DNA from: Paenibacillus soyae
GTDB taxonomy: Bacteria; Bacillota; Bacilli; Paenibacillales; Paenibacillaceae
Reading direction: 5' to 3'
DNA length: 64,000 nucleotides
Assembly: GCF_024623455.1 (NCBI RefSeq)
Contig: NZ_JANIPJ010000011.1
Coordinates: 62,001-126,000 of the forward strand
Part shown: one piece after another, positions 8,834 through 18,574 of the stretch
How positions within the stretch are numbered: position 1 is the first letter of the stretch
Layout of the letters: each line of letters opens with the position of its first letter
Position numbers and translations under genes: made by a program
The notes under the pieces: model-generated
Databases searched by the model: none
Seen by the model: the letters and a program-made list of their open reading frames with translations, nothing else
Told to the model about the DNA's origin: nothing

Positions 8834-10695
8834 AGGGGCGGAGCTTCTTCCGCACCATTCAAGTTAAGCTCGTCATCATCTATTTGCTGCTCATCCTTGT
8901 AGCGATGCAGTTGATCGGCGTCTATTTCATCAGCACGGTCAAAAACTCGCTCATTACGAGCTTCACCAACAATCTGAAGGAGCAGGCGGAGATGCTGGCC
9001 CGATTCGCGGCGCCGAGCCTAGGTCTTGGTCCGAATCAGGAAGCGGGCGACGAGTCGACCGTCAACACGACGGAGGACCTGAATCTCGTCGTCCGCAACC
9101 TGTTCAGCATCAGCGGCGCGGAGGTGCAGGTGCTCGACGCGAACGGCACGGTCGTGGCTACTTCGCTGCAGGTGCATCAGAGCTACATCGGGCAGAAGAA
9201 CAAGTCGCTGGCGGTCAGCCGCGCGCTTCAGAATATACCGGACAATGAAGAAGAGATTATCGACGAAGACAACACGCGCAAGAAGATGATCGCCCTGCCC
9301 GTCACGTATAACGAGAAGGTGGTGGGCGCCGTCTACGTCGTCGCCTCCATGACGGATCTGTACGAGACGGTGAACCGGGTCAATCAGATCTTCATCTCGG
9401 GCACGCTCATCGCTCTTGGCTTGACCGGCGTGCTTGGCATTCTGCTCGCCCATACGATCACGAGTCCGATTCAAGGCCTCACGAGGCAGGCGGAGGCGGT
9501 GGCGAACGGCCGGTTCGACCTGAAGGCGCCCGTGCTCGGCTATGACGAGATCGGCCGCCTGAGCATGGCGTTCAATGAGATGACCAGCCGGCTGAAGGAA
9601 GCGCTCTCGGCGAACGAGGAGGAGAACGAGAAGCTGGTTTCGGTTCTCTCCAATATGAGCGACGGGGTCGTGGCCGCCGACGAACGGGGCGTCATCATCG
9701 TCTGGAACCGCCGCGCGCTTGAGCTCCTGGACGTGGAGACGTTCCAGGATGTCCGGCTGTCGGAGCTGCTGGGCCTGTCGACGGAGAAGATGGCGGAGCT
9801 GCAGTCCGGCCGCGGCCGGACGATCCTGATCAACCGGGAGCCCGCCGAGTCGGTCGGAAGTGGAGCCGGAGTCGATCTCGAAGGCAGTCTGCTGCGGGTG
9901 ACGTTCACGCCGATCCATCGCCGGGGCAAAGGTATGACCGGCACGATTGCCGTTCTCCAGGACTTCACGGAGCAAGAGAAGCTGGAGCAGTCCCGCCGGC
10001 AGTTCGTCGCGAACGTTTCCCACGAGCTTCGCACGCCGCTGACGACGATCAAGAGCTACGCCGAAGCGCTGGGCGACGGCGCACTCGAAGAACGCGAGCT
10101 GGCGGAGCGGTTCGTTGGCGTCATCAGCACCGAGACGGAGCGGATGATCCGTCTCGTCACGGACCTGCTGCATCTGTCGCGCCTCGATTCGAATCAGGCG
10201 CCTCTGCGAAGGCGCCAAACGAATATCCATGAGATGCTGGACGAGGTGGCGGACCGGTTTTCTTTCCAATTGCGGCAGAAATCAATCGGGGCGACGGTTC
10301 GCGTGGAGCGCGGGCTGAAGAAGGCTTGGCTCGACCGCGACCAGATCGACCAAGTGCTGGACAATCTGATTTCCAATGCGATCAAGTATACGCTGGATGG
10401 CGGAACGATCCTGATTGCCGCGCGCAAGACGGGAGACGGCAGCCTGCTCGAGATCAGCGTCAAGGATACCGGCATTGGCATTCCAAAGAAGGATTTGACG
10501 CGTATCTTCGACCGGTTCTACCGGGTGGACAAGGCCCGTTCGCGCAATATGGGCGGCACGGGCCTCGGCTTGTCGATTGCCCGGGAAATCGTGAAAGCGC
10601 ACGGCGGCACGATCTCGCTGCATTCCGAGCTGAATGAAGGCACGACCGTGTCGTTCACGCTCCCGCTGCTGCAGGAAGGAGGCGAGACGGAATGA
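8830..10695 (+). CDS. walK: Sensor histidine kinase WalK (YycG)
   Basis: 621 residues. Two membrane segments (about 12-35 and 188-210) flank an extracellular PDC/PAS-like domain. After them come a HAMP domain (about 205-260), a PAS domain (about 275-385), the dimerisation domain with the phosphorylated His in [15 protein letters not shown] (about residue 398), and an ATPase domain with the N box [17 protein letters not shown] and GGTGLGLSI. This is the full WalK architecture. It phosphorylates WalR in response to cell-wall state, and the walH and walI products act on it in the membrane. Confidence 0.96.
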   Translation: MKGRSFFRTIQVKLVIIYLLLILVAMQLIGVYFISTVKNSLITSFTNNLKEQAEMLARFAAPSLGLGPNQEAGDESTVNTTEDLNLVVRNLFSISGAEVQVLDANGTVVATSLQVHQSYIGQKNKSLAVSRALQNIPDNEEEIIDEDNTRKKMIALPVTYNEKVVGAVYVVASMTDLYETVNRVNQIFISGTLIALGLTGVLGILLAHTITSPIQGLTRQAEAVANGRFDLKAPVLGYDEIGRLSMAFNEMTSRLKEALSANEEENEKLVSVLSNMSDGVVAADERGVIIVWNRRALELLDVETFQDVRLSELLGLSTEKMAELQSGRGRTILINREPAESVGSGAGVDLEGSLLRVTFTPIHRRGKGMTGTIAVLQDFTEQEKLEQSRRQFVANVSHELRTPLTTIKSYAEALGDGALEERELAERFVGVISTETERMIRLVTDLLHLSRLDSNQAPLRRRQTNIHEMLDEVADRFSFQLRQKSIGATVRVERGLKKAWLDRDQIDQVLDNLISNAIKYTLDGGTILIAARKTGDGSLLEISVKDTGIGIPKKDLTRIFDRFYRVDKARSRNMGGTGLGLSIAREIVKAHGGTISLHSELNEGTTVSFTLPLLQEGGETE

Positions 10696-12356
10696 TGGAG
10701 AAAGCGAAAACGACAATTCTGATCGTTCTGGTCGCCCTTAGCCTGCTGCAGAGCTACTTGCTGGCTTACAGTATGCCAGGTCTCGGCGCCGCGATCCGAA
10801 GCGAGCAGAATTACGTGAACCCGGAGACGCTGGGGACGGCGTCGAGCGTGGAGAACGTTATTTTCCCGGAGGAGATCATTCTCCATAAGGGCGGGGACAA
10901 GCACACCGTTATCTATCCGGGCACGCAGTTCTACGAGATGATCCTGAACCAGCGCATCGTCGGGCGGGAGTTCAAAGGCTTCCAGCGGAGCCCGGCTTCG
11001 ATTCTGGATTGGGACGAGGTGCGCAAAACCGATATCGGCATCGAGCTTCGCTTCGCGGACGGCATTTCGGTCGAGCTGCTGCAGAAGCTGCTCAAGCTGG
11101 AGGGCGATCTGCTGTTTCTGAACGAGAGGATCGACAACATCTGGATTCTGAAGACGGAAGGCACGGAGGAGATCCGGACGTTCTTCTTCAGCAGCGAGGA
11201 GGACATCGTCTACGAGTCGGTGCGCGCCGACCTTACCGTGCGCGACGTTCAGGATTACGTCGGCTTCGGCGAGCATTTGCCGGAGTACCGGATGACGGCG
11301 GACGGACTCTATATTCCGGAGGAGCCGTTCATGGCGACGGAGATGGTGTTCCCGTACGAGACCTATACCCCGGAGCAGATGCAGCGCAGCTTGTTCTTCG
11401 ACTCCAGCACGACGAGGGCTTTCGTGGACCGCAGCGGCTCGCAGATCTTCACGGACGGCAAACGGGGGCTGAAGGTCGAGCAGGGAGGCTTGTGGATCAA
11501 CTACACGAACCCGGCCGCCACGACCAGCAACGAGACGCCGCTTAGCGAGAACGTCTACGTGTCGGTCAATTTCATCAACGACCACGGCGGCTGGGACGGC
11601 ACATATCGGCTTATGAGCGCGTCGCCGGAGGAAGAGGCAAAGTACGTCACCTTCCGCAAATACATCGAGCATTATCCGGTCGTCGACACGCCGGCTTTCC
11701 AATACGGACATATGCAGCTGACGCTGCAAAAAGGCGTTATTACGGAATACGCGCGTTCGCTTATTACGCTCGGCGCCAGATCGGAGTCGCGCACGCCGCG
11801 CTGGCTGCAAGGCGGCGAGACGGTCGAGGATATGCTGGAGCATTACCCGCGCCGCGGCGAAGTGACGGCGTTGTTCCCGGCGCTGAAGTCCGTCCTGCTG
11901 GAGGAGGGACGCCTGATGTTCGTACCCGTCTGGGTCGTCCGGCTCGCGGGCGGAGCGGAAGAAGTGCTGCTCGAGGCTTATCCTGCAGGCTACGAGCCCG
12001 TGAAGACGACGCAGGATGCGCCGGACGCGACTGAGGACGCAAGCGGGCAGCCGGCGAATGCGGATGATGAGGCGCAGACTGGCGGAGAGATCGGAACGGC
12101 AGCCGCGGACGGCGGAAACGCGGATGGCAAGGCGGTTGCAGGAGGAGTCGGTTCGGTTGCCGAAACGTCGGAGTCTGACGGGCAGACCGCGGATTGGACG
12201 CTGGGGGATCCGGGTACATTCGCTGGGACTGCCGAAGAAGAAGGACAGGCGGAGGATGAGCATTCATCCGACTCGTCGGACCCGTTGGACGAGCAATCGG
12301 CCGAAGTGTTCCCGGCGGAGCCTAACGCCGACGGATTATTTGAAGCGTTCGAATAA
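10692..12356 (+). CDS. walH: WalRK two-component regulatory protein WalH (YycH)
   Basis: 554 residues with one N-terminal membrane anchor (about 8-25, ILIVLVALSLLQSYLLAYS) and a large extracellular domain typical of YycH. ATG 10692 overlaps the walK stop and has GGAGGCGA upstream. Family knowledge: YycH and YycI form a membrane complex with WalK and tune its kinase activity. The last 120 residues are a long Ala/Gly/Glu/Asp-rich low-complexity tail not found in the Bacillus protein (about 455 residues), possibly wall-spanning or disordered. Confidence 0.92.
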   Translation: MMEKAKTTILIVLVALSLLQSYLLAYSMPGLGAAIRSEQNYVNPETLGTASSVENVIFPEEIILHKGGDKHTVIYPGTQFYEMILNQRIVGREFKGFQRSPASILDWDEVRKTDIGIELRFADGISVELLQKLLKLEGDLLFLNERIDNIWILKTEGTEEIRTFFFSSEEDIVYESVRADLTVRDVQDYVGFGEHLPEYRMTADGLYIPEEPFMATEMVFPYETYTPEQMQRSLFFDSSTTRAFVDRSGSQIFTDGKRGLKVEQGGLWINYTNPAATTSNETPLSENVYVSVNFINDHGGWDGTYRLMSASPEEEAKYVTFRKYIEHYPVVDTPAFQYGHMQLTLQKGVITEYARSLITLGARSESRTPRWLQGGETVEDMLEHYPRRGEVTALFPALKSVLLEEGRLMFVPVWVVRLAGGAEEVLLEAYPAGYEPVKTTQDAPDATEDASGQPANADDEAQTGGEIGTAAADGGNADGKAVAGGVGSVAETSESDGQTADWTLGDPGTFAGTAEEEGQAEDEHSSDSSDPLDEQSAEVFPAEPNADGLFEAFE

Positions 12357-12410
12357 TGTTAGGGCGAATGCCAGGGCGAAATTGTTGAATAAAGCGAGGA
12401 GGTGCGGAGG

Positions 12411-13181
12411 GTGGATTGGGGAAGAGCCAAAAGCGTGTTGATCATATCGTTCCTCATGCTGAACGTGCTGCTCGGCTATCAGCTCTGGGTTGACCTTCGC
12501 GAGCAATTGAACGCGAACGTCAACACGGCGGAGCTGCCGGCCGATAAAGTGCAGCTGATGAACCAGAAACGGATCACGTTATCGGCCAGTCTGCCCGGAA
12601 GCACTCCCCAGCTGAGCGATCTGTCGTACTTGCTCAAGGCGGACAGCCGAAAGCTGGAGAAACCGGAGGTGCTGGAGAAGCCGGTGGACAGCGCGTTAAT
12701 TTTCTCGATGACGGAACTGATCCGCGCGATGGATGGCCAGATACCGGACATCGAATCATACAGCTTCGACCTGCAAAGCAGCCGGGATGGCGTTGCGGTC
12801 TTCCACCGGATGGCGGAAGGCCGGCCGATGTTCAACGTGAAGCTGGAGCTGTACTACAGCGATTTGAAGGTGACGGGCTACAAGCAGGACCTCGTCGACG
12901 ACATCAAGATGGGCGAGGCGCAGCAGGTCATTCCGGCCGCGAAGGTCGTCGCTTCCTTAATCGAGACGTATATCGAGGAAGGATCGGAGATCACGGACAT
13001 TCAGCTGGGCTATCACGGTCAAATTTTCGACTCCGAAGAGCAGGTGACCGCCCCATCCTGGCGCGTGACGCTGGAGGACGGCGAAGTATTCTACGTTCAC
13101 GCCATAAGCGGCGAAGTCACGACGGAAGGCGCGGGCGATGAAGTGACCGTCGACCCGTCGGGCTTGCCCCTTGGGCAGTAA
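12411..13181 (+). CDS. walI: WalRK two-component regulatory protein WalI (YycI)
   Basis: 256 residues from GTG 12411, giving MDWGRAKSVLIISFLMLNVLL, which matches the usual YycI start. The alternative GTG at 12402 overlaps the AGGAGG ribosome site. It has one N-terminal membrane anchor, then an extracellular YycH/YycI-fold domain. It partners WalH in modulating WalK. It follows walH after a 54-base gap within the operon. Confidence 0.93.
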   Translation: MDWGRAKSVLIISFLMLNVLLGYQLWVDLREQLNANVNTAELPADKVQLMNQKRITLSASLPGSTPQLSDLSYLLKADSRKLEKPEVLEKPVDSALIFSMTELIRAMDGQIPDIESYSFDLQSSRDGVAVFHRMAEGRPMFNVKLELYYSDLKVTGYKQDLVDDIKMGEAQQVIPAAKVVASLIETYIEEGSEITDIQLGYHGQIFDSEEQVTAPSWRVTLEDGEVFYVHAISGEVTTEGAGDEVTVDPSGLPLGQ

Positions 13182-13442
13182 ATGTTCTAGAGGGAGCAAC
13201 GCAGCCTGGCAAGCGAGAGGAAGAAGCGGGCGAGCTAGCTTACAAGAAACGGAGCATGATAGAAGCTGCGATTCATAGAGCGGCTTCAACGCGTGTAAGA
13301 GTGAAAAAGCTAGAGGTATTTTCATAGATTTCATCCGAAAAAATTGTGCGGCAGGCAGAAAACAACAGAGGTATTTTCGACGAATCAGAGGTACAATGGA
13401 CATAGCAATAAATGCTTGGCAAGCGGGAGAGGACTGGACGGT

Positions 13443-14249
13443 TTGGGACTTCGATTTACAGTGTTGGCGAGCGGGTCGACGGGGAACGCGACCATCGTGC
13501 AAGGCGCCGATAAGACGATAATGGTAGACGCTGGGTTAAGCGCAAAAAAACTAGAAGAGCTGATGAGGGAACGCGGCGTGGCCGGACATGATCTGGACGC
13601 GTTGTTCGTGACCCATGAACACTCGGATCATATTAAAGGGCTCGGCGCTTTTGCTAGAAAGTACGAGCTGCCAATTTACGCGAATGAAGCGACATGGGCC
13701 GCGATGGAACGGCATGTCGGTACGATAGAGGCGGAGAAGCGGGTCGTGATGGAGACGGGCGAAGCGCTGGACTTCGGTCCAATGCGCGTGCAGTCGTACC
13801 CGATCTCTCATGATGCCGCGGAGCCGGTAGGATATTGCTTCGAGGAGCATGGCGAGAAGCTGAGTCTCGCAACCGATCTTGGTTATGTAAGCGAGAAGGT
13901 CAAACGGATGATCATAGACTCCGACGTGCTGGTGCTCGAATCGAATCACGACACGGAGATGCTTCGCATGGGGCGTTACCCGTGGAACATCAAGCGGCGC
14001 ATCCTAAGCGACGTCGGCCATCTCTCCAACGTGGCGGCGGGCGAAGCGCTGATCGAGCTCATGACGGACCGCACGAAGCGGGTGTATCTGGCCCATCTCA
14101 GCCTCGACCACAATCAGATGGACCTAGCTCTGCTAACGGTCAATTCTATATTGGAGAACCACGGAATATTTTATAAGCAGGATGAGTTTCCGCTTCGCAA
14201 AACGTTCTATGACCGGCCTACGCCATGGGATGAAGTGAAGCGGAAATAA
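13443..14249 (+). CDS. walJ: Metallo-beta-lactamase-fold hydrolase WalJ (YycJ)
   Basis: 268 residues from the TTG at 13443, chosen because GGGAGAGGA lies about 10 bases upstream and the product then begins MGLRFTVLASGSTGNA, as in YycJ homologues. The zinc-binding signature THEHSDH is at about residues 58-64, with SHDA and a Leu-rich C-terminal half. Family knowledge: an MBL-fold nuclease or phosphodiesterase linked to the wal operon, proposed to act in DNA replication or repair coordination. The 261-base gap after walI holds two copies of GAGGTATTTTC (near 13314 and 13371) and nothing coding. Its end overlaps by 32 bases the small reverse-strand gene that follows. Confidence 0.92.
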   Translation: MGLRFTVLASGSTGNATIVQGADKTIMVDAGLSAKKLEELMRERGVAGHDLDALFVTHEHSDHIKGLGAFARKYELPIYANEATWAAMERHVGTIEAEKRVVMETGEALDFGPMRVQSYPISHDAAEPVGYCFEEHGEKLSLATDLGYVSEKVKRMIIDSDVLVLESNHDTEMLRMGRYPWNIKRRILSDVGHLSNVAAGEALIELMTDRTKRVYLAHLSLDHNQMDLALLTVNSILENHGIFYKQDEFPLRKTFYDRPTPWDEVKRK

Positions 14250-14445
14250 GAGAGTCGAGCTGCTCGTCGAGCGCTTCGGCCTTGGCGGCGAGCTCCTCTC
14301 GGCTGATGATTCCTTTCTCCACGAACAACTCCAGCATCGCGCTGAGCGTAAGTACGGTACGGTAGTGGTCGTCCTTCAGATCGGCGAGCTTGGCCGCAAG
14401 CTGAACGTGCTCCCAGGCGGGGGACGGCATGGATTTGGATTTCAT
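14218..14445 (-). CDS. Small conserved-looking protein of unknown function
   Basis: 75 residues, helical, starting MKSKSMPSPAWEHVQLAAKL, with a strong AAAGGAGCG ribosome site before ATG 14445. A longer reading exists upstream but has no ribosome site. It has no membrane segment and no recognised motif; the Glu/Leu heptad pattern suggests a helical bundle. It is convergent with and overlaps the 3' end of walJ. Function unknown. Confidence 0.7.
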   Translation of the reverse strand: MKSKSMPSPAWEHVQLAAKLADLKDDHYRTVLTLSAMLELFVEKGIISREELAAKAEALDEQLDSLISASLHPMA

Positions 14446-14557
14446 CAATAATCGCTCCTTTGGCTTTGAATCTATTATTATTGTAGTCATTTCTTCCGAA
14501 AACATTCCTAGATTATGAAATTCCCCTAGTTCCGCAGCTTGGAGAGGAGCGATTCCA

Positions 14558-15946
14558 GTGAGCATTTTCGATGACGATTTTTATTCGACCAAGGTGTCGA
14601 GACGCACGGTGCGCAGAAGCCAGCGCGAAGAGGGGAGCCGCATGTCCTCATTCAGCGGCGATCGCAAATGGTCCAGTCTGCGGATCGCATTCGTGTCCTC
14701 GTTCACGAGCGCCATCGCGGCAACCGTGTTGTTCGGGGTGTTCATGGGCGGCTTCGGGTTCGGGGGAAGCGGAGGCGGCGGTGATCTGCCGGCGAACGCG
14801 GCGGTGTCGGCCGATCCGTCGGAGAGGACGATCAACGCAACGGCCAAGGTGCGGCCGGCAGTGGTCAGCGTCATTAACGAGCAGACCTTCGAGCTCGGCA
14901 TCGGCGGCGATTTGTTAGAAGAAGGCGAAGACGGCTCGGGCGTGCTACGGGAAGCGGGCGTCGGATCGGGCTTTATTATATCGAAAAAAGCCGGCAGGGC
15001 GTTCGTCGTGACGAACTACCATGTCGTGGCAAATGCAGAGAAAGTGAAAACGGTGCTCACGACCGGCGAGGTGCGCGAGGCTCGCGTCGTCGGGTCGGAT
15101 CAAATCACGGATCTCGCGGTGCTCGAGATCGATGCGAAGGGCATCGAGACGGTCGCTGAGGTTGGCGACTCCTCGTCGCTTCAGGCGGCGGAATTCGTCA
15201 TGGCGATCGGCAACCCGCTCGGCATGGGCGAGTCCATTACGATGGGCGTCGTGAGCGTCATTAAGGAGACGATCCCCGTATCGCTGAACCAGAACGGCGT
15301 CATCGATTGGGAGCAGGAGGTCATCCGCGTCGATGCGGCGATCAACCAAGGCAACAGCGGCGGGCCGTTGATCGACCTCGACGGCCGCGTCGTCGGCATC
15401 AACAGCATGAAGATCGCCGACTTCGGCGTCGAAAGCATCGGCTATGCGATTCCGATCAACAACGCGATGCCGATCGTGGAGAGCCTGATCGAGAAGGGCT
15501 ACGTGCCCCGCCCTTATCTAGGCGTGTACACGCTGGACCTGGAGCAGTACTGGGAGCAGCAGGACATGGAAGAGATGTTCGAGGAGGAGCAATCGGGAGA
15601 AGATGGTTCTGAATCCGAGAAGGGACGTTCGGAGGAAGAGTCCGCTGATGAGCCTTCTTCGGAAGAGGAGGGCTTGGAAGGCTCCGCAGGGGACATTCAG
15701 TTGCCGGATGAAGTGCTGTCCGGCGTCATTGTGCTCGAGGCGGTCGGTCCGGCTCTGGAAGCGGGGCTGCAGTTCAACGATGTCATCGTGAAGCTCGACG
15801 ATAAGAAGGTCGGCAGCACGATGGAGCTTCGCAAATACTTGTACGGCTCCAAGGAAATCGGCGACGAGCTCGAAGTGACCTTCTACCGGGACGGCGAGCT
15901 GAAGTCGGTGAAGCTGAAGCTAGGGGAGAATTCGGCCGAGGAGTAA
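14558..15946 (+). CDS. htrC: HtrA/DegP-type membrane-anchored serine protease (YyxA/HtrC)
   Basis: 462 residues starting at GTG 14558 after GGAGAGGAGC. One N-terminal membrane segment (about 45-70) is followed by a trypsin-like protease domain with the triad His in TNYHVV, Asp in ITDLAVLEI and Ser in NQGNSGGPL, then a C-terminal PDZ domain (from about 385). It degrades or chaperones misfolded exported proteins. The position downstream of walJ matches yyxA in Bacillus. An acidic Glu/Ser-rich insertion of about 50 residues (from about 335) splits the protease and PDZ domains and is unusual. A strong terminator follows. Confidence 0.94.
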   Translation: MSIFDDDFYSTKVSRRTVRRSQREEGSRMSSFSGDRKWSSLRIAFVSSFTSAIAATVLFGVFMGGFGFGGSGGGGDLPANAAVSADPSERTINATAKVRPAVVSVINEQTFELGIGGDLLEEGEDGSGVLREAGVGSGFIISKKAGRAFVVTNYHVVANAEKVKTVLTTGEVREARVVGSDQITDLAVLEIDAKGIETVAEVGDSSSLQAAEFVMAIGNPLGMGESITMGVVSVIKETIPVSLNQNGVIDWEQEVIRVDAAINQGNSGGPLIDLDGRVVGINSMKIADFGVESIGYAIPINNAMPIVESLIEKGYVPRPYLGVYTLDLEQYWEQQDMEEMFEEEQSGEDGSESEKGRSEEESADEPSSEEEGLEGSAGDIQLPDEVLSGVIVLEAVGPALEAGLQFNDVIVKLDDKKVGSTMELRKYLYGSKEIGDELEVTFYRDGELKSVKLKLGENSAEE

Positions 15947-15963
15947 GGCGGCGGGCATGAGAA

Positions 15964-16011
15964 AAGCCGGGATAAAGCGTCTGGTGACGCTTTGTCCCGG
16001 CTTATTTTTTT
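15964..16011 (+). terminator. Strong Rho-independent terminator after htrC
   Basis: AAGCCGGGATAAAGCGTC (15964-15981) pairs almost perfectly with GACGCTTTGTCCCGGCTT around the loop TGGT, then a run of seven T. It ends the wal/htrC region. Confidence 0.95.
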
Positions 16012-16046
16012 CGGGCGTGCGATACATGTTGGTTGCCTAAGTTGGC

Positions 16047-16805
16047 TTAGTAAGCCGTCCAGCCGGCGTCAGCCGTAATGACGGTGCCGTTCACGAAGCT
16101 GGCGTCGTCGGAAGCGAGGAAAAGCGCGACCTTCGCGACTTCTTCCGGCTCGCCGGTGCGAGGGTTCAGGTTCATGCCGGCCATCGCGCGGCCCGCGCCG
16201 AATGGATTCGGAGACGTCAGGGACGTCGCGATGTTCGTCTTCACGCCACCCGGAGCGATCGCGTTACAGCGGATGCCTTCGTTCGCGTATTGGAAGCCGA
16301 CGTTCTTGGTCAGGCCGACAACGGCATGCTTAGCGGACGTGTAAGCCGCGCCCGCGCGGGAACCGTACAGGCCGCCTGCGGATGCGATGTTGACGATAAC
16401 GCCGCTTTTCTTCTCCAGGAAGATCGGAAGCGACTTGCGGATGGTGCGCATAGGGCCCGTCGTATTGACGGCGAATACTCGTTCCCAGAGCTCGTCCGTC
16501 AGGTCGCCTGCCGGAACGAAGTTGTCCATGATGCCCGCGTTATTGATGAGAATATCCAGCGTGCCGTATTCCTTGACCGCGGAGTCGATCAGGTTCTGCA
16601 CGTCTTCTTCTTTGGCTACGTTGGCCGCAACGGCGAGAGCCGTTCCGCCTTTTGCTTGAATGTCTTCTACGACCTTGCCTGCTGCTTCGACGTTGAGATC
16701 GGAGACGACGACTTTGGCGCCTTCCGCGGCGAACAGAATCGCGATTTCCTTGCCCATGCCGGATGCCGCGCCTGTGACGACGGCTACTTTGTTTTGAAGC
16801 TTCAT
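16047..16805 (-). CDS. Short-chain dehydrogenase/reductase, classical type
   Basis: 252 residues. An N-terminal Rossmann motif TGAASGMGKEI, NNAG (LINNAGIMDN), the catalytic Ser (NIASAGG) and YTSAKHA with the YxxxK pair mark a classical SDR; the C-terminus SFVNGTVITADAGWTAY is typical. Asp in SDLNVE after strand 2 suggests NAD(H) preference. Substrate unknown; closest in style to glucose-1-dehydrogenase or 3-oxoacyl reductase paralogues. It is divergent from a TetR gene that probably represses it. Confidence 0.93.
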   Translation of the reverse strand: MKLQNKVAVVTGAASGMGKEIAILFAAEGAKVVVSDLNVEAAGKVVEDIQAKGGTALAVAANVAKEEDVQNLIDSAVKEYGTLDILINNAGIMDNFVPAGDLTDELWERVFAVNTTGPMRTIRKSLPIFLEKKSGVIVNIASAGGLYGSRAGAAYTSAKHAVVGLTKNVGFQYANEGIRCNAIAPGGVKTNIATSLTSPNPFGAGRAMAGMNLNPRTGEPEEVAKVALFLASDDASFVNGTVITADAGWTAY

Positions 16806-16884
16806 TGTGGTTCCTCCTCGGTTTTGTGATCGTATGCGCTGTTGCTAATGACTGATGCGTAGGAGAAAGGGGTTACCGTTATTG

Positions 16885-16912
16885 AACAGGTGTACGATAG
16901 AGTACATCTGTT
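16885..16912. promoter_or_regulatory. Inverted-repeat operator between the SDR and TetR genes
   Basis: AACAGGTGTAC (16885-16895) and GTACATCTGTT (16902-16912) form an imperfect palindrome with one mismatch. It lies next to TATAAT-like boxes at about 16921-16931 in the divergent region, the position expected for an operator of the adjacent TetR regulator controlling the SDR. Confidence 0.6.
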
Positions 16913-17038
16913 GAGGCTATTATACTATAATGGATTTGGGACAAACCATATATAAACCGCTTTCAAATCTGCGATAATAGACAATGGAACGGGGATTGTT
17001 GAATACTTTTTTGCGGAAAATAAGGAGGGATGCGGCAT

Positions 17039-17632
17039 ATGGGGAAGTCGACGGTCGATCGCCGCGTCTTGCGGAGCAAGCTGGCGCTGAAGGAGGCGCT
17101 GCTGTCGCTGATGGCGGTCAAAAGCTTCTCCCAGGTGTCGATAACGGAAATCGTGGAAACGGCGAATTATAACCGGGGGACGTTCTATACGCATTATGAG
17201 AACAAGGAAGCGCTGCTGGACGAGGTGCTGGGCGAGCTGATCGATGAGCTGATTGCCGCATTCCGCGCGCCGTATGATCAGGTGGAGCTATTCAAGGTGG
17301 AGGAGATGCCGGCGACCGCGGTGAAAATTTTCGAGCACATCTACAGCCGGCGGGACGAGTATACGGTGCTGTTCCGCAGCGATGTGCTGCCGATGGTGAA
17401 GGAGAAGATGTTCTCGGCGGTGAAGCGGATCTCGAACGAGGATCTGGAGCACGACCGGACGGGTCCGCTCAACCAGGAGCTGATGCAGGCTTATTCGATG
17501 AACGCGTTGATGGGACTTGTGTTCCACTGGATCGAGGGCGGGTTCCAGTACGAGCCGGCTTATATGCAGGAGCAGCTGGTGCTGATTTTGAATCATCGGC
17601 CGGGGGCGGCGAGGACGCATGTGAAGAAGTAG
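17039..17632 (+). CDS. TetR/AcrR-family transcriptional regulator
   Basis: 197 residues from ATG 17039, which is 10 bases after AAGGAGG; the in-frame ATG at 17030 abuts that ribosome site. The N-terminal helix-turn-helix (about 10-58) contains SFSQVSITEIVETANYNRGTFYTHYENKEALL, of which the FYTHYENKEALL part is the TetR recognition-helix signature. The C-terminal half is a ligand-binding helical domain of the TetR_C_33 kind. It probably represses the divergent SDR gene through the palindrome at 16885-16912. Confidence 0.9.
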   Translation: MGKSTVDRRVLRSKLALKEALLSLMAVKSFSQVSITEIVETANYNRGTFYTHYENKEALLDEVLGELIDELIAAFRAPYDQVELFKVEEMPATAVKIFEHIYSRRDEYTVLFRSDVLPMVKEKMFSAVKRISNEDLEHDRTGPLNQELMQAYSMNALMGLVFHWIEGGFQYEPAYMQEQLVLILNHRPGAARTHVKK

Positions 17633-17828
17633 GGCGGTGAGGGCTTCTTGAGTTTGATGAGCGTGGTGGCGAGGGTTCTGCGGCCTTTGGCTTGCTCCCC
17701 TTTAGTTCAGGGGAATCTTGGATTTTGGTGCGCCGTTAAGAGCAATGCTTCACAGGAGTCGACAAGTTCTGCTATGCTGTATATAACGTAAGATCTCATA
17801 CTACCTGTAGAATAGGAAGCGAAATCGT

Positions 17829-17996
17829 ATGTATTGTGTATGCAAACCGTGTATTGAACATGCTTTGGAACGTTTTGTCGACGAATATGAAGACGCGCCG
17901 GACATTGTCGACCTGAAGGAGACGCAGTTCGCCGACTGGGACCCGCCGAGAAAATGCGACTTCTGCGACGCGGCGGCGGAGTTTTTGGTTGTATAA
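17829..17996 (+). CDS. CxxH/CxxC small protein (BA_5709 type)
   Basis: A 55-residue protein, beginning MYCVCKPCIEHALERF and ending with RKCDFCDAAAEFLVV. CKPCIEH and CDFC supply a probable zinc site. Small CxxH/CxxC proteins of this form are conserved near rlmH in Bacillales, and the location here agrees. ATG 17829 is preceded by AGGAAG. Function unknown. Confidence 0.8.
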   Translation: MYCVCKPCIEHALERFVDEYEDAPDIVDLKETQFADWDPPRKCDFCDAAAEFLVV

Positions 17997-18187
17997 GACG
18001 GTTATGACAGGGAACCGCGCTGCGCTCGAAAGGCTGGGCGCTGGCCGGTTCGCCTTTAGTGGGAACGGGGCGGCCAGGTCGGATAAAATTTTCCGCTTCG
18101 CCTGATAATAATTATCATTATTGGCTAACATAGAAGGGAGCAGGAAAAAGGACAGCCGGTGGCTCGGCTGCCCAGGTGGGTACTGCT

Positions 18188-18343
18188 TTACACCTTCGGT
18201 TCGAACGTTTTGCAATCCGTTTCTTCCGAGTTGCTCGCTTTTTTGCCGCGGTGGCTGACAACGTAGATGGAGGAAGCATTGCATTGGTTGCCTGCACCCC
18301 AATACTTGCAGGAATTCACTTCGCACAGAACATCTTTCGCCAT
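18188..18343 (-). CDS. DUF1540-domain small cysteine protein
   Basis: 51 residues on the reverse strand, starting MAKDVLCEVNSCKYWG after a perfect AGGAGGTGAGAACC ribosome site. Four Cys with the spacing CEVNSC..C..C and the ending TDCKTFEP match DUF1540 proteins, which are common in spore formers and probably bind metal. Function unknown. Confidence 0.85.
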   Translation of the reverse strand: MAKDVLCEVNSCKYWGAGNQCNASSIYVVSHRGKKASNSEETDCKTFEPKV

Positions 18344-18574
18344 GGGTTCTCACCTCCTTGGCATTAGGATGGTCTAACGGTGTACCTCAATATACCTCAG
18401 ACAGCCCGGTTTGAATCTCTAATTTGGAGAGGAGCCGGGTTTGTTTGTTGTCTGGGGAGTGCGGGTCGACTTCTTGCTGCTGATTCGACTACAATATCCT
18501 TAACAAAAAGAGGAGGCTTGTCCGAGCCGAGTGATCGTGGCGGTCCTCTAAACGATGAAGGAGCTTGTACAGCG

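Noticed and set aside
9019-10269. Long reverse-strand open frame opposite walK
   Set aside because: It mirrors the GC-rich walK gene, is rich in Arg/Ala/Asp without motif, and has no ribosome site.
10518-12263. 581-codon reverse-strand frame opposite walH
   Set aside because: Shadow of walH; composition is typical of antisense GC-rich frames and it crosses the walK/walH boundary.
17796-18353. 185-codon reverse frame over the DUF1540 and CxxH/CxxC genes
   Set aside because: Both small genes have better ribosome sites and cysteine signatures; the long frame has no motif.
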